From: an uncultured Pelagibacteraceae bacterium
GTDB lineage: Bacteria; Pseudomonadota; Alphaproteobacteria; Pelagibacterales; Pelagibacteraceae
Direction: 5' to 3'
Length of the DNA: 32,290 nucleotides
NCBI GenBank assembly: GCA_902594915.1
Contig: CACJOA010000003.1
Span: 68,061-100,350 of the forward strand
Part shown: positions 19,179 through 29,403 of the stretch, in pieces
Layout: each line of letters opens with the position of its first letter
How positions within the stretch are numbered: the stretch's first letter is position 1
Program-made: the position numbers and the translations under genes
Notes under the pieces: model-generated
Databases searched by the model: none
The model's input: only the letters and a program-made list of their open reading frames with translations
What the model was told of the DNA's origin: nothing

Positions 19179-19199
19179 AAAGTGATAAATGATCGCTTT
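19179..19199 (-). terminator. Possible weak terminator hairpin after the haloacid dehalogenase gene
   Basis: On the minus strand AAAGCGAT and ATCACTTT form an 8-bp stem (one G-T pair) around a 5-base loop, overlapping the stop codon at 19198-19200 and followed by T-rich sequence (CTTTAAACTTT). The stem is A+T-rich and the T-run is broken, so it may be fortuitous. Confidence 0.3.
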
Positions 19200-19860
19200 A
19201 AAATATGCTTAATAACTCTGATAAATCTTTAATTTCGTATTCTGGCTTATAATCTAAGTTATCAAAAATATTTTTGTTCCTATTTACCCAAATAGTTTTA
19301 TAACCATAATTTCCTGCACCAGAAATATCCCAAGTATTTGAACTTAAAAAAGCAACTTCTTTTTTTTTAATATTATATTTTTTTATTGGGATATCATAAA
19401 CTTTAAAATTTGGTTTATAGATTTTTACTTGTTCAATAGAAAATAGATCATCAAATAAATTATTTAATTTATTATTTTTAACTAATTCTTTTATCAAAGA
19501 TGGAGTTCCATTTGATAATATAGCCAACCTATAATTCTTTTCTTTTAAATTTTTCAAAGTTTCAGGAACTTCTTTAAATGGCAATAATATCTTATATAAA
19601 TTTAATAGCTCATCTCTCATCGAAGTATCAATTTCATATTTCTTCAAAGATTTATCTAAGCTATCTTTAGTAATTTGCCAAAAGTCTTTATGGTTTCCCA
19701 TTAAACTTCTTAGCCAAGTATATTCCAATTGAGTTGTTCTCCAGTAATTTGCAAAACTCTCCCATTTATCTCCAATTTTATTTTTACATTTTTCAGCAGC
19801 AGAATTAACATCAAATAGTGTTCCATAGGCATCAAAAATTATTGCTTTAATATTTTCCAT
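19198..19860 (-). CDS. Type II haloacid dehalogenase (L-2-haloacid dehalogenase-like)
   Basis: This is a HAD-superfamily hydrolase of 220 residues, predicted to release halide from L-2-haloacids with Asp10 as nucleophile. The residues that line the active site of characterised L-2-haloacid dehalogenases are all present at matching positions: Asp10 and Thr14 in IIFDAYGTLFD, Arg41 in YWRTTQLEY, Ser116 and Asn117 in LSNG, Lys149 and Tyr155 in IYKPNFKVY, Ser173 and Asn175 in FLSSNTWD, and Asp178. This makes a true dehalogenase more likely than a generic phosphatase, although the physiological substrate is unknown. It is divergent from rsmE with 17 bases between starts. Confidence 0.9.
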   Translation of the reverse strand: MENIKAIIFDAYGTLFDVNSAAEKCKNKIGDKWESFANYWRTTQLEYTWLRSLMGNHKDFWQITKDSLDKSLKKYEIDTSMRDELLNLYKILLPFKEVPETLKNLKEKNYRLAILSNGTPSLIKELVKNNKLNNLFDDLFSIEQVKIYKPNFKVYDIPIKKYNIKKKEVAFLSSNTWDISGAGNYGYKTIWVNRNKNIFDNLDYKPEYEIKDLSELLSIF

Positions 19861-19877
19861 AAACTAATTTAACACAA

Positions 19878-20579
19878 ATGAGTAATATAAGATTATTTTT
19901 TTCAGACAAATTATCTGCTGACATGATTGGTAAATTAGATAGGTCTCAATCTCATTATTTAGCCAAAGTGATGAGAATTAAAGAAAAACAAGTTTTTACC
20001 TTATTTAATAAAGATGGAGAGTGGGAAGCAAAAATTTTATCAATATCTAAAAATATTGTTGAGTTTAAAGTAACTAATCGTTTAAGGCAAAAAGAAAATA
20101 CTAAAGAATTATGGTTAGCATTCTCTCCAATTAAATCTAATTATCAAAATTTTATGATCCAAAAAGCGACAGAGCTAGGAGTAACAAGATTTTTTCCTAT
20201 CATCTTTGATAGGTCTGTAGTTAGAAGTATCAATATTGATCGAATAAAAAAAATAATTATTGAAGCAAGTGAACAATCAAACCGTCTAAATGTTCCTACT
20301 ATAAAAGAAACACAAGATTTGAAAAATTTTCTAAACTCAAATATAATGGATTTAATTTTTACAGACTTAAATTCTAAAAATAAAAAGATTGAAAAATCAA
20401 AATTTACAAATAATCCTACCTGTATAATTATTGGTCCCGAGGGTGACTTCTCAGAGTCTGAAAGGAAGCAGATTCTCTCTTTTAAGGGAGTTCAGGCTTT
20501 TAAAATTAATGAGAATATTTTAAGATCAGAAACAGCAGTGATTTCAGCTATTTCGATCGTAAATTATGTTATTGATTGA
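19878..20579 (+). CDS. rsmE: 16S rRNA (uracil-1498 N3) methyltransferase RsmE
   Basis: This SPOUT-class methyltransferase modifies U1498 of 16S rRNA. It has 233 residues, with an N-terminal PUA-like part (RSQSHYLAKVMRIK) and a C-terminal knotted SAM-binding domain: KATELGVTRFFPI, then SEQSNR, IIGPEGDFSESE and LRSETAVISAIS. It precedes the cytochrome oxidase genes on the same strand by about 60 bases and is divergent from the dehalogenase gene. No Shine-Dalgarno sequence is visible. Confidence 0.96.
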   Translation: MSNIRLFFSDKLSADMIGKLDRSQSHYLAKVMRIKEKQVFTLFNKDGEWEAKILSISKNIVEFKVTNRLRQKENTKELWLAFSPIKSNYQNFMIQKATELGVTRFFPIIFDRSVVRSINIDRIKKIIIEASEQSNRLNVPTIKETQDLKNFLNSNIMDLIFTDLNSKNKKIEKSKFTNNPTCIIIGPEGDFSESERKQILSFKGVQAFKINENILRSETAVISAISIVNYVID

Positions 20580-20638
20580 TAAATTGTCGCGAAAACTAAA
20601 GTGTTTTTTTTATGAAAGAGCTTTATATAGCTATTAAA

Positions 20639-23091
<2,453 letters not shown>

Positions 23092-23108
23092 TAAGAGTAT
23101 AAAAAAGG

Positions 23109-24020
23109 ATGAATAATTTAAGCCTAAAAAAAAGAAGTTTAAGCCAGGAGGATTTGTTTAATTTTTCAGAGTTGTTTAAACTAATGAAGCCTAGAGTAAT
23201 GTCATTAGTAATTTTTACTTGTGCAGTTGGTTTATTGACAGCACCAAATCTTGTTTCAACTAAAGAAGCTATAATTGGTATCTTGCTAGTTTCATTAGGC
23301 GCAGGCGCTGCGGGTGCACTAAATATGTGGTACGAGTCTGATCTTGATGCTTTAATGACAAGAACTTGTTTAAGGCCAATTCCGACTGGAAAAGTAAATA
23401 GAAATCAAGCTTTAATATTTGGAGTTACTTTATCAATTGTTTCAGTAGTAGCATTAGATTATTTTACAAATAGGATTTCAGCTGCAATATTACTTTTAAC
23501 AATACTGTTCTATGTATTTGTTTACACAATCTGGCTTAAGAGAAGAACGCCCCAAAATATTGTTATTGGTGGGGCTGCAGGTGCATTTCCACCAGTTATA
23601 GGATGGACTATTTCTACAGGTTCACTTTCGTTAGAACCTCTTACCTTTTTTCTTATAATTTTTTTTTGGACTCCCTCACACTTTTGGGCGTTGAGTTTGT
23701 ATAAATCTGATGATTATAAAAAAGCTAAATTACCCATGCTCCCATTAACTAATGGAGTTGAGTCCACTAAATTGAATATATTCATTTATTCTCTTTTAAT
23801 GGTACCTATTATAATTTTTCCATATGTTATAGGTTTTGTAGGTTTAGCATTTTTAATACCTTCGTTATTACTTACTTTTTACTATAATTTTTTATGCTAT
23901 GAATTATTAAATTTTAAAAAAGATAAGTTTAATCCCAAAATAGCAAAAACCATATTTGGATATTCAATACTATATTTATTTTTGATTTTTGTCCTATTTT
24001 TGATAGATAAAATTATATGA
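23109..24020 (+). CDS. ctaB: Protoheme IX farnesyltransferase (heme O synthase)
   Basis: This inner-membrane UbiA-superfamily enzyme adds a farnesyl group to heme b to form heme o, the precursor of heme a. It has 303 residues and about nine membrane helices. Marks are LMKPRVMSLVIFT near residue 24, NMWYESDLDALMTRTCLRPIPTG, PPVIGWTISTG and SHFWALSLYKSDDYKKAKLPMLP. The short SD-like AAAGG stands two bases before the ATG. It overlaps the next small ORF by 4 bases (ATGA). Confidence 0.97.
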   Translation: MNNLSLKKRSLSQEDLFNFSELFKLMKPRVMSLVIFTCAVGLLTAPNLVSTKEAIIGILLVSLGAGAAGALNMWYESDLDALMTRTCLRPIPTGKVNRNQALIFGVTLSIVSVVALDYFTNRISAAILLLTILFYVFVYTIWLKRRTPQNIVIGGAAGAFPPVIGWTISTGSLSLEPLTFFLIIFFWTPSHFWALSLYKSDDYKKAKLPMLPLTNGVESTKLNIFIYSLLMVPIIIFPYVIGFVGLAFLIPSLLLTFYYNFLCYELLNFKKDKFNPKIAKTIFGYSILYLFLIFVLFLIDKII

Positions 24021-24142
24021 TAACACCTGATAAAAAAACAAAAAAAAAGAATATTATTACAGCTTTAGCAATAATCGCATTTATGATTTTTCTTTTCTTT
24101 TTTACTTTATATAATACTGGAGTATTTGACCGAGCTATATGA
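24017..24142 (+). CDS. CoxF-like 41-residue membrane protein of the cox operon
   Basis: This short ORF starts at an ATG overlapping the ctaB stop (ATGA at 24017-24020) and ends in a TGA overlapping the ctaG start (ATGA at 24139-24142). The product has a Lys-rich N-terminus (residues 5-11) and one hydrophobic helix (about residues 13-33) ending NTGVFDRAI. In alphaproteobacteria a similar small single-helix protein, often called CoxF, sits between ctaB and ctaG, so I assign it by position, size and topology. Its role in oxidase assembly is not defined. The double ATGA coupling strongly supports a real gene. Confidence 0.82.
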   Translation: MITPDKKTKKKNIITALAIIAFMIFLFFFTLYNTGVFDRAI

Positions 24143-24672
24143 TTGAGAAAAAAAAGTTAACACCGCTAGTTCTAGCTGGAATATTTGTTCTAATGTTAGG
24201 CCTTTCATATGCTTCAGTGCCTTTGTACGAAATTTTTTGTAAAGTTACAGGTTTTGGAGGTACTACACAGGTTGCAAATAAGGCTCCAAAGATTATTTTG
24301 GATAAAGTTGTTAGTGTGAGATTTGATACTAATGTTAATAATTTACCTTGGGATTTTAAGGCTAAGTCTAATGTGATGGATGTGAAAGTTGGTCAAGTTA
24401 ATAAAATTGAGTTTGAAGTATCAAATTATAGTAATGAGCCAACGGCTGGTGTAGCGAGTTTTAATGTTTCACCATCAAGTTTTGGAAAATACTATAGCAA
24501 ATTAGGCTGTTTTTGTTTTGAAAAACAAGAGTTGAAAGCTGGAGAAAAAGCTACATATGTAATGACTTTTTATTTAGATCCGGAGATGGTTAATGACGCA
24601 ACTGTTAAAAATCTTGAGGATGTAACAATGTCGTATACTTTTTTCTCGACAGATTATTATAAACAATCATAA
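24139..24672 (+). CDS. ctaG: Cytochrome c oxidase assembly protein CtaG/Cox11
   Basis: This copper chaperone delivers copper to the CuB site of subunit I. It has 177 residues: one N-terminal membrane helix (about residues 9-27) with the typical ASVPLYEIFCKVTGFGG just after it, then a periplasmic immunoglobulin-like domain carrying the copper-binding CFCFEKQELKAGE motif and FYLDPEM. The family length is normal. It starts inside the coxF-like stop codon and ends 7 bases before coxC. Confidence 0.97.
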   Translation: MIEKKKLTPLVLAGIFVLMLGLSYASVPLYEIFCKVTGFGGTTQVANKAPKIILDKVVSVRFDTNVNNLPWDFKAKSNVMDVKVGQVNKIEFEVSNYSNEPTAGVASFNVSPSSFGKYYSKLGCFCFEKQELKAGEKATYVMTFYLDPEMVNDATVKNLEDVTMSYTFFSTDYYKQS

Positions 24673-24679
24673 TTAATAT

Positions 24680-25468
24680 ATGTCAGGCGAAAAAAAACAT
24701 GATTATCATTTAGTTGACCCAAGTCCTTGGCCAATTTATGTTTCATTTTCCTGTTTGGTTTTAGCTCTAGGTACAGTTTACTATATGCACTCTGATATTT
24801 CATGGGGAATGTATTTGGGTTTTGCTCTTTTAATTTACGGTGCATACATGTGGTTTAGAGATGTTGTTATCGAAGCAGAGCATCAGGGTCATCATACACC
24901 TGTTGTACAAATTCATCACCGTTATGGTATGACATTATTCATTGCCTCTGAGGTTATGTTTTTTGTTGCTTGGTTTTGGGCATACTTTGACATTAGTCTT
25001 TTTCCCAACGAATTTGTGGGAAATGTATGGCCACCCAAAGACATTAAAACTTTTGATCCTTGGGATATTCCATTAATAAATACTCTAGTATTACTGTTGT
25101 CAGGGACAACTGTAACTTGGTCCCACCACGCACTTTTAGAAGATGATAGAAAAGGTTTTATACAAGGATTAGTTGCAACTGTTATTCTTGGCGCATGTTT
25201 TACTGCTCTACAAGCTTATGAATATCATCACGCAACATTCAGCTTTTCAGATCACATATATGGTTCGGTATTTTATATGGCCACAGGGTTCCATGGTTTT
25301 CATGTTATTGTCGGAACAATTTTCTTAGCAGTTTGTCTTTGGAGAGGAAAGTTAGGTCACTTTAACAAAGATCATCACTTTGGTTTCGAAGCTGCTGCAT
25401 GGTATTGGCATTTTGTTGACGTTGTATGGCTATTTTTGTTTGCAGCAATATACATCTGGGGAAGTTAG
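24680..25468 (+). CDS. coxC: Cytochrome c oxidase subunit III
   Basis: This integral membrane subunit has 262 residues and seven helices and stabilises the oxidase core. It shows HDYHLVDPSPWPIYVS at the start, FRDVVIEAEHQGHHTPVV, ASEVMFFVAWFWAYF, SGTTVTWSHHAL, ATGFHGFHVIVGT and the C-terminal AAAWYWHFVDVVWLFLFAAIYIWG. All are standard for the family. It lies in the classical place after ctaG and is followed by SURF1. Confidence 0.98.
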   Translation: MSGEKKHDYHLVDPSPWPIYVSFSCLVLALGTVYYMHSDISWGMYLGFALLIYGAYMWFRDVVIEAEHQGHHTPVVQIHHRYGMTLFIASEVMFFVAWFWAYFDISLFPNEFVGNVWPPKDIKTFDPWDIPLINTLVLLLSGTTVTWSHHALLEDDRKGFIQGLVATVILGACFTALQAYEYHHATFSFSDHIYGSVFYMATGFHGFHVIVGTIFLAVCLWRGKLGHFNKDHHFGFEAAAWYWHFVDVVWLFLFAAIYIWGS

Positions 25469-25478
25469 ATCTGTATCA

Positions 25479-26132
25479 TTGAAACATAAGTTTTTATTTT
25501 CTGTTTTTATAATTTTTTTTATTCTAGTTTTTATTGCCCTAGGTGTTTGGCAAATAATTCGTTTAAATTGGAAAAATAATCTTATTTTGGAAATTGAAAA
25601 TTCACTCAAAAAACCTCCAGTTGAACTATCTCAATCGAATAAAGAAAACTTTTTAAAAATTAGAACATCTGGATTAATAAATTTTGAAAAACAAATTTAT
25701 TTGTATAACCTGAATGAGACAGGCACCCCTGGTTTTGAGGTAATAAATCCAATTTTTATTGGAGACGAAAATTATTTAATTAACCGGGGCTGGATACCAT
25801 TTGAAAAAAAAGATACTCCAGAAATAAATATATTTGATCAAAACAATATAATAGGGACTTTGAGAATTCAGGGCAGAAAAAATATTTTTAAACCTGATAA
25901 TGATGTAAGTAAAAATTATTGGTTTAGTTTAGATAGAGAAGATATATTTACATATACAGGTAAGAATTTTTCTAAATATATAATTTATCTTGATGGAAAT
26001 TATCAATTTCCCAGACCAAAAAAAATTACTGCCAATATTTCAAATAATCACAAAAAGTACGCAATGACATGGTTTTCATTAGCGATTTCAATTCTTTTGC
26101 TATATCTATATTTTAGAAAAAAGAATTATTAA
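25479..26132 (+). CDS. SURF1 family oxidase assembly protein (likely TTG start)
   Basis: SURF1 helps insert heme a into subunit I. The product is 217 residues with two membrane helices, one near the N-terminus and one at the C-terminus around MTWFSLAISILLLYLYF, with a periplasmic domain between. Family marks are ALGVWQIIRLNWKN, GTPGFEVINPI and YLINRGWIPF. The frame has an upstream ATG at 25380, but that lies 89 bases inside coxC and would add a stretch unlike the family. I prefer the TTG at 25479, ten bases after the coxC stop. Its TAA overlaps the thrC ATG by one base. Confidence 0.87.
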   Translation: MKHKFLFSVFIIFFILVFIALGVWQIIRLNWKNNLILEIENSLKKPPVELSQSNKENFLKIRTSGLINFEKQIYLYNLNETGTPGFEVINPIFIGDENYLINRGWIPFEKKDTPEINIFDQNNIIGTLRIQGRKNIFKPDNDVSKNYWFSLDREDIFTYTGKNFSKYIIYLDGNYQFPRPKKITANISNNHKKYAMTWFSLAISILLLYLYFRKKNY

Positions 26133-27505
26133 TGAATTATATAAGCACAAGAAACAATCAAAAAAACTTTACTTTTAAAGACGTTTTCCTCAAAGGTTTG
26201 GCAGATGATGGGGGGCTATTTGTACCTAAATCAATTAAATCATTTAATAAAGAGGAATTAGATAATCTAAAAAACCTTAGTTACAATGATTTAGCTACTG
26301 AAATAATTTATCCATTCATAGGAGATTTCATGTCTAAAGATGACCTATTTTCTATGATTTCAAAATCATATTTAAACTTTAGATCTGACAATGTTGTTAA
26401 AATCTCAGATCTAGGAGATTTAAAAGTATTAGAATTATTTCATGGCCCCACACTTGCTTTTAAAGACATCGCAATGCAACTAATAGGTAATTTTTATCAA
26501 TTCCATTTAGACCGTGATCAAAAAAAAATTAATATTATAGTAGCAACTTCAGGTGATACAGGTGCAGCTGCAATAGATGCCTTGAAGGGAAAAAATAATT
26601 TAAATGTTTTTGTATTACACCCAAATAATAAAATTTCACCAGTACAAAGAAGACTAATGACAATACATGAAGAGAGTAATGTATTTAATATTGCGGTAGA
26701 GGGTAATTTTGATGATTGCCAAAATTTAGTAAAAGCAATGTTTAATGATGAAAAATTTTCTAAAGCAATTAATATGTCGGGTGTAAATTCAATTAATTGG
26801 GCAAGAATAATTGCTCAATCAGTGTATTATTTTTACGCTTACTTTAAAGTTGGAAGCGGTCAACCTTTATCCTTTTCTGTTCCAACAGGAAACTTTGGAG
26901 ATATTTACGCTGGCTACTTAGCAAAAAAACTTGGTCTTCCAATTGATAAACTAATCGTAGCTACGAATAAGAATGATATTCTTCATAGAGCAATTTCAGG
27001 AGGTGATTATAGTCAAAAGAAAGTTGAGGAAACAAATACACCAAGTATGGACATACAGATAGCAAGTAATTTTGAAAGACTTTTATATGACGTAAAAGAT
27101 TGTAACTCGGAAGTTACAAAAGATGTAATGGCTGAAATTAAAGATAATATTTATAAAATTGATAAAAATGATCTAGATAAAATTAAAAAGAATTTTATAT
27201 CTGAAATGCTTAATGAAAATGAAACTATTGAAATGATAAAGATCATTAATGATGAAAATCAGATGGTAGTTGATCCGCATACTGCAGTGGGTATTGGTGC
27301 TGTAAAAAAATTAGGATTAGAAAAAAATTGTGTTGTATTATCAACTGCTCACCCTTGTAAATTTCCAAAAGCAATAATGGATGCGATTTCAAAAACTGAA
27401 AATTTACCAGAGGGTCTTAAATATGTTAATGACAGAAAGGAAAAATTTGAAATTCTGTCAAATGATATTGAGAAAGTAAAAAAATATATAATGAATTCAA
27501 TATGA
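26132..27505 (+). CDS. thrC: Threonine synthase
   Basis: This PLP enzyme turns O-phosphohomoserine into threonine. It has 457 residues, the long form found in many proteobacteria. Marks are the N-terminal STRN and FLKGLADDGGLFVP, the PLP lysine in GPTLAFKD (Lys111), ATSGDTGAAAIDA, and VPTGNFGDIYAGYLAK. The SURF1-thrC order is common in alphaproteobacteria. It overlaps the peroxiredoxin gene at ATGA. Its partner thrB lies on the opposite strand, 0.9 kb away. Confidence 0.97.
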   Translation: MNYISTRNNQKNFTFKDVFLKGLADDGGLFVPKSIKSFNKEELDNLKNLSYNDLATEIIYPFIGDFMSKDDLFSMISKSYLNFRSDNVVKISDLGDLKVLELFHGPTLAFKDIAMQLIGNFYQFHLDRDQKKINIIVATSGDTGAAAIDALKGKNNLNVFVLHPNNKISPVQRRLMTIHEESNVFNIAVEGNFDDCQNLVKAMFNDEKFSKAINMSGVNSINWARIIAQSVYYFYAYFKVGSGQPLSFSVPTGNFGDIYAGYLAKKLGLPIDKLIVATNKNDILHRAISGGDYSQKKVEETNTPSMDIQIASNFERLLYDVKDCNSEVTKDVMAEIKDNIYKIDKNDLDKIKKNFISEMLNENETIEMIKIINDENQMVVDPHTAVGIGAVKKLGLEKNCVVLSTAHPCKFPKAIMDAISKTENLPEGLKYVNDRKEKFEILSNDIEKVKKYIMNSI

Positions 27506-27990
27506 AACTTAAAATAAAAGACCAACTACCAGACACAGAGGTTTTTCAACTAGTTGATGGAGAACCACAAAAAAACAAATTAAGAGAAATTATTGGTAAT
27601 GGTAAAGTTGTTTTGTTTGGTTTACCTGGGGCATTTACATCAACTTGCTCCAAACTTCATCTCCCAGGATTTGTGGCAAACGCAGATATAATCAAATCAA
27701 AAGGAATAGAAAATATATTTTGTTTATCAGTAAATGATCCTTATGTAATGAATGGCTGGGGAGAGATTAATAATGTTGGAGATAAAATAAAAATGTTATC
27801 TGATCCATATTTATTATTTACTAAAGCAATTGGAGCAGAAGTTGATCGTAATGCAAAAGGAATGGGAATTAGATCAAATCGTTATTTAATGGTGATTGAA
27901 AATTTTACTATTATAAATATTCATGTTGAAAAAGAAACTAAAGAATGTGGCTTAACATCAGCAGAAAGTTTACTTAATAATTTACTATAA
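27502..27990 (+). CDS. Peroxiredoxin, Prx5 type
   Basis: This thiol peroxidase of 162 residues reduces hydrogen peroxide and organic peroxides. The peroxidatic Cys49 is in LPGAFTSTCS, the PxxxTxxC motif. Another Cys is in NIFCLSVNDPYVMNGW (Cys74), and Cys149 in KECGLTSAESLL falls where the resolving Cys of atypical 2-Cys Prx5 lies. IRSNRYLMVIE carries the conserved Arg. No glutaredoxin domain is fused. It overlaps thrC by 4 bases; in many alphaproteobacteria a peroxiredoxin of this type follows rnhA on the same strand, whereas here it faces rnhA tail to tail. Confidence 0.92.
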   Translation: MKLKIKDQLPDTEVFQLVDGEPQKNKLREIIGNGKVVLFGLPGAFTSTCSKLHLPGFVANADIIKSKGIENIFCLSVNDPYVMNGWGEINNVGDKIKMLSDPYLLFTKAIGAEVDRNAKGMGIRSNRYLMVIENFTIINIHVEKETKECGLTSAESLLNNLL

Positions 27991-27995
27991 CTAGT

Positions 27996-28020
27996 GCGCT
28001 TTGCAAGCTAGCGCTTTAAT
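27996..28020 (+). terminator. Short G+C hairpin between the converging prx and rnhA genes
   Basis: GCGCT (27996-28000) pairs perfectly with AGCGC (28010-28014) around a 9-base loop, followed by TTTAATT. It fills most of the 25-base gap and is G+C-rich against its surroundings. The stem is short and the T-run weak, so it may end only the plus-strand transcript, or none. Confidence 0.4.
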
Positions 28021-28438
28021 TATCAGCAGCTGATCTCGCAAGCAAATCTACTTCATTATTTAATTTGTCTGTTGAATGTGCCTTTACCCAATTCCAACTA
28101 ATTTCAAATTCATTATTTAGAATATCTAATTCTGTCCAAAGTTCTTTATTACTTACTTCTTTTTTGTTTGCAGTTTTCCATCCATTTTTTTTCCAATTAT
28201 GTATCCACTCAGTTATTCCAGACTTTACATATTTAGAATCTGTAAAAATTTCAACTTTGCTACCTTTTGGAATTTCTTTAAGAGCTTTTATCGGCGCTAA
28301 TAATTCCATTTGATTATTTGTAGTATCTATTTCACTTCCTTTTATTTCAGTTTTTTTTCCATCATCTAAAATTATTGCTGCCCAACCACCTTTACCTGGA
28401 TTTCCAATACATGAACCATCAGTGTATATCTTAATCAT
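28016..28438 (-). CDS. rnhA: Ribonuclease HI
   Basis: This enzyme cuts RNA in RNA-DNA hybrids in the cytoplasm. It has 140 residues, slightly short. The catalytic carboxylates are Asp7 (YTDGSC), Glu45 (NNQMELLA), Asp67 (FTDSKYV) and Asp131 (NNEVDLLA), with the mobile His121 in KAHSTDK. It is the last gene of the crtY-blh-ispH-thrB-rnhA run; its ATG overlaps the thrB stop by one base. The thrB-rnhA order is common in alphaproteobacteria. Confidence 0.97.
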   Translation of the reverse strand: MIKIYTDGSCIGNPGKGGWAAIILDDGKKTEIKGSEIDTTNNQMELLAPIKALKEIPKGSKVEIFTDSKYVKSGITEWIHNWKKNGWKTANKKEVSNKELWTELDILNNEFEISWNWVKAHSTDKLNNEVDLLARSAADN

Positions 28439-29403
28439 TATTTTAAATAATCTTTATAAGTCTTTAAATTATTATGTATTACTAATTTTTGATAATATTC
28501 TCTAGGGTCTTTGATTTTTATTAATGCTGTTTTGGGGGTATTTGTATAGTCATAAAGTCTAGTTAGAAAATACCTCATTGCAGCTCCACGGCATAAAATA
28601 TTTAATGATTTCTTTTCTTTTTGTGAAATTTTTTTTATACTTTGATATCCTTTAATCAAATTTTTAACTTTTTTTTTATTTATAATAAATTTTGTATTAT
28701 TTTTATCAAAACATAGGGCATTTATACAAATAGCAATCTCATACATAAAATAGTCATTAGCCGCAAAATAAAAATCAATTATTCCAGATAGTCTATTACC
28801 TTTAAAAAAAATATTATCTATAAAGAGGTCTCCATGAATAATACCCTGGGGTAATTTTCTTGGCCATTTACTTTTTATATCTTTAAGATTAGTTTTTAAA
28901 AACTTCTCTAAGTTAGCAAACTTTTTAGATTTAAATTTAATACTATTTAATAAAGGATTAAGATTTTTAATACCCATTGAGTTTTTTCTGAAGATTTTTA
29001 GCTTTTTTGTAGATAAGTGCATTTGTGCAACTGTTTTACCAATATGAAAACAATTCTTAATATTAAGTTTTTTTTTGTCCTTTCCATCAAGAAAAGTTAC
29101 AACACAGGCTATTTTATTTTTAACCTTGATTAGATAATGTCCTCGATTATTTTTAAGAGGTTTGGGACAATTAATATTTAGATTACTTAATTGATCCATT
29201 AATTTCATAAAAAAAGGTATCTCTTTTTTCACAACTCTTTTTTCAAAAATTGTAAGAATAAACTTTTTATTTTTTGATCTGAGTAAATAATTTGTATTTT
29301 CAATACCTTGTTTTATTCCATTAAAACTTTTAAAATCTTCAAAATTAAATTTACTGTTTATAAGTTTTAAATCATTTTTATTAATCTTTGTATAGACAGC
29401 CAT
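28438..29403 (-). CDS. thrB: Homoserine kinase (ThrB type II, aminoglycoside phosphotransferase-like fold)
   Basis: This enzyme phosphorylates homoserine, the step before threonine synthase. It has 321 residues and the choline-kinase-like fold rather than the GHMP fold. Marks are FNGIKQGIENTNYLL, the nucleotide-binding FILTIFEKRV, the catalytic loop GIIHGDLFIDNIFF with its Asp, and the Mg site SGIIDFYFAANDY. It lies directly after ispH with no spare bases and overlaps rnhA. The coding sequence is rich in Lys and Asn, as elsewhere here. Confidence 0.95.
   Translation of the reverse strand: MAVYTKINKNDLKLINSKFNFEDFKSFNGIKQGIENTNYLLRSKNKKFILTIFEKRVVKKEIPFFMKLMDQLSNLNINCPKPLKNNRGHYLIKVKNKIACVVTFLDGKDKKKLNIKNCFHIGKTVAQMHLSTKKLKIFRKNSMGIKNLNPLLNSIKFKSKKFANLEKFLKTNLKDIKSKWPRKLPQGIIHGDLFIDNIFFKGNRLSGIIDFYFAANDYFMYEIAICINALCFDKNNTKFIINKKKVKNLIKGYQSIKKISQKEKKSLNILCRGAAMRYFLTRLYDYTNTPKTALIKIKDPREYYQKLVIHNNLKTYKDYLK

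Noticed and set aside
20580..20638. GTCGCGAAAAC patch before coxB as a possible redox-regulator operator
   Set aside because: It stands out as G+C-rich in A+T-rich DNA, but I could not match it to a defined operator, and one copy without symmetry is too little.
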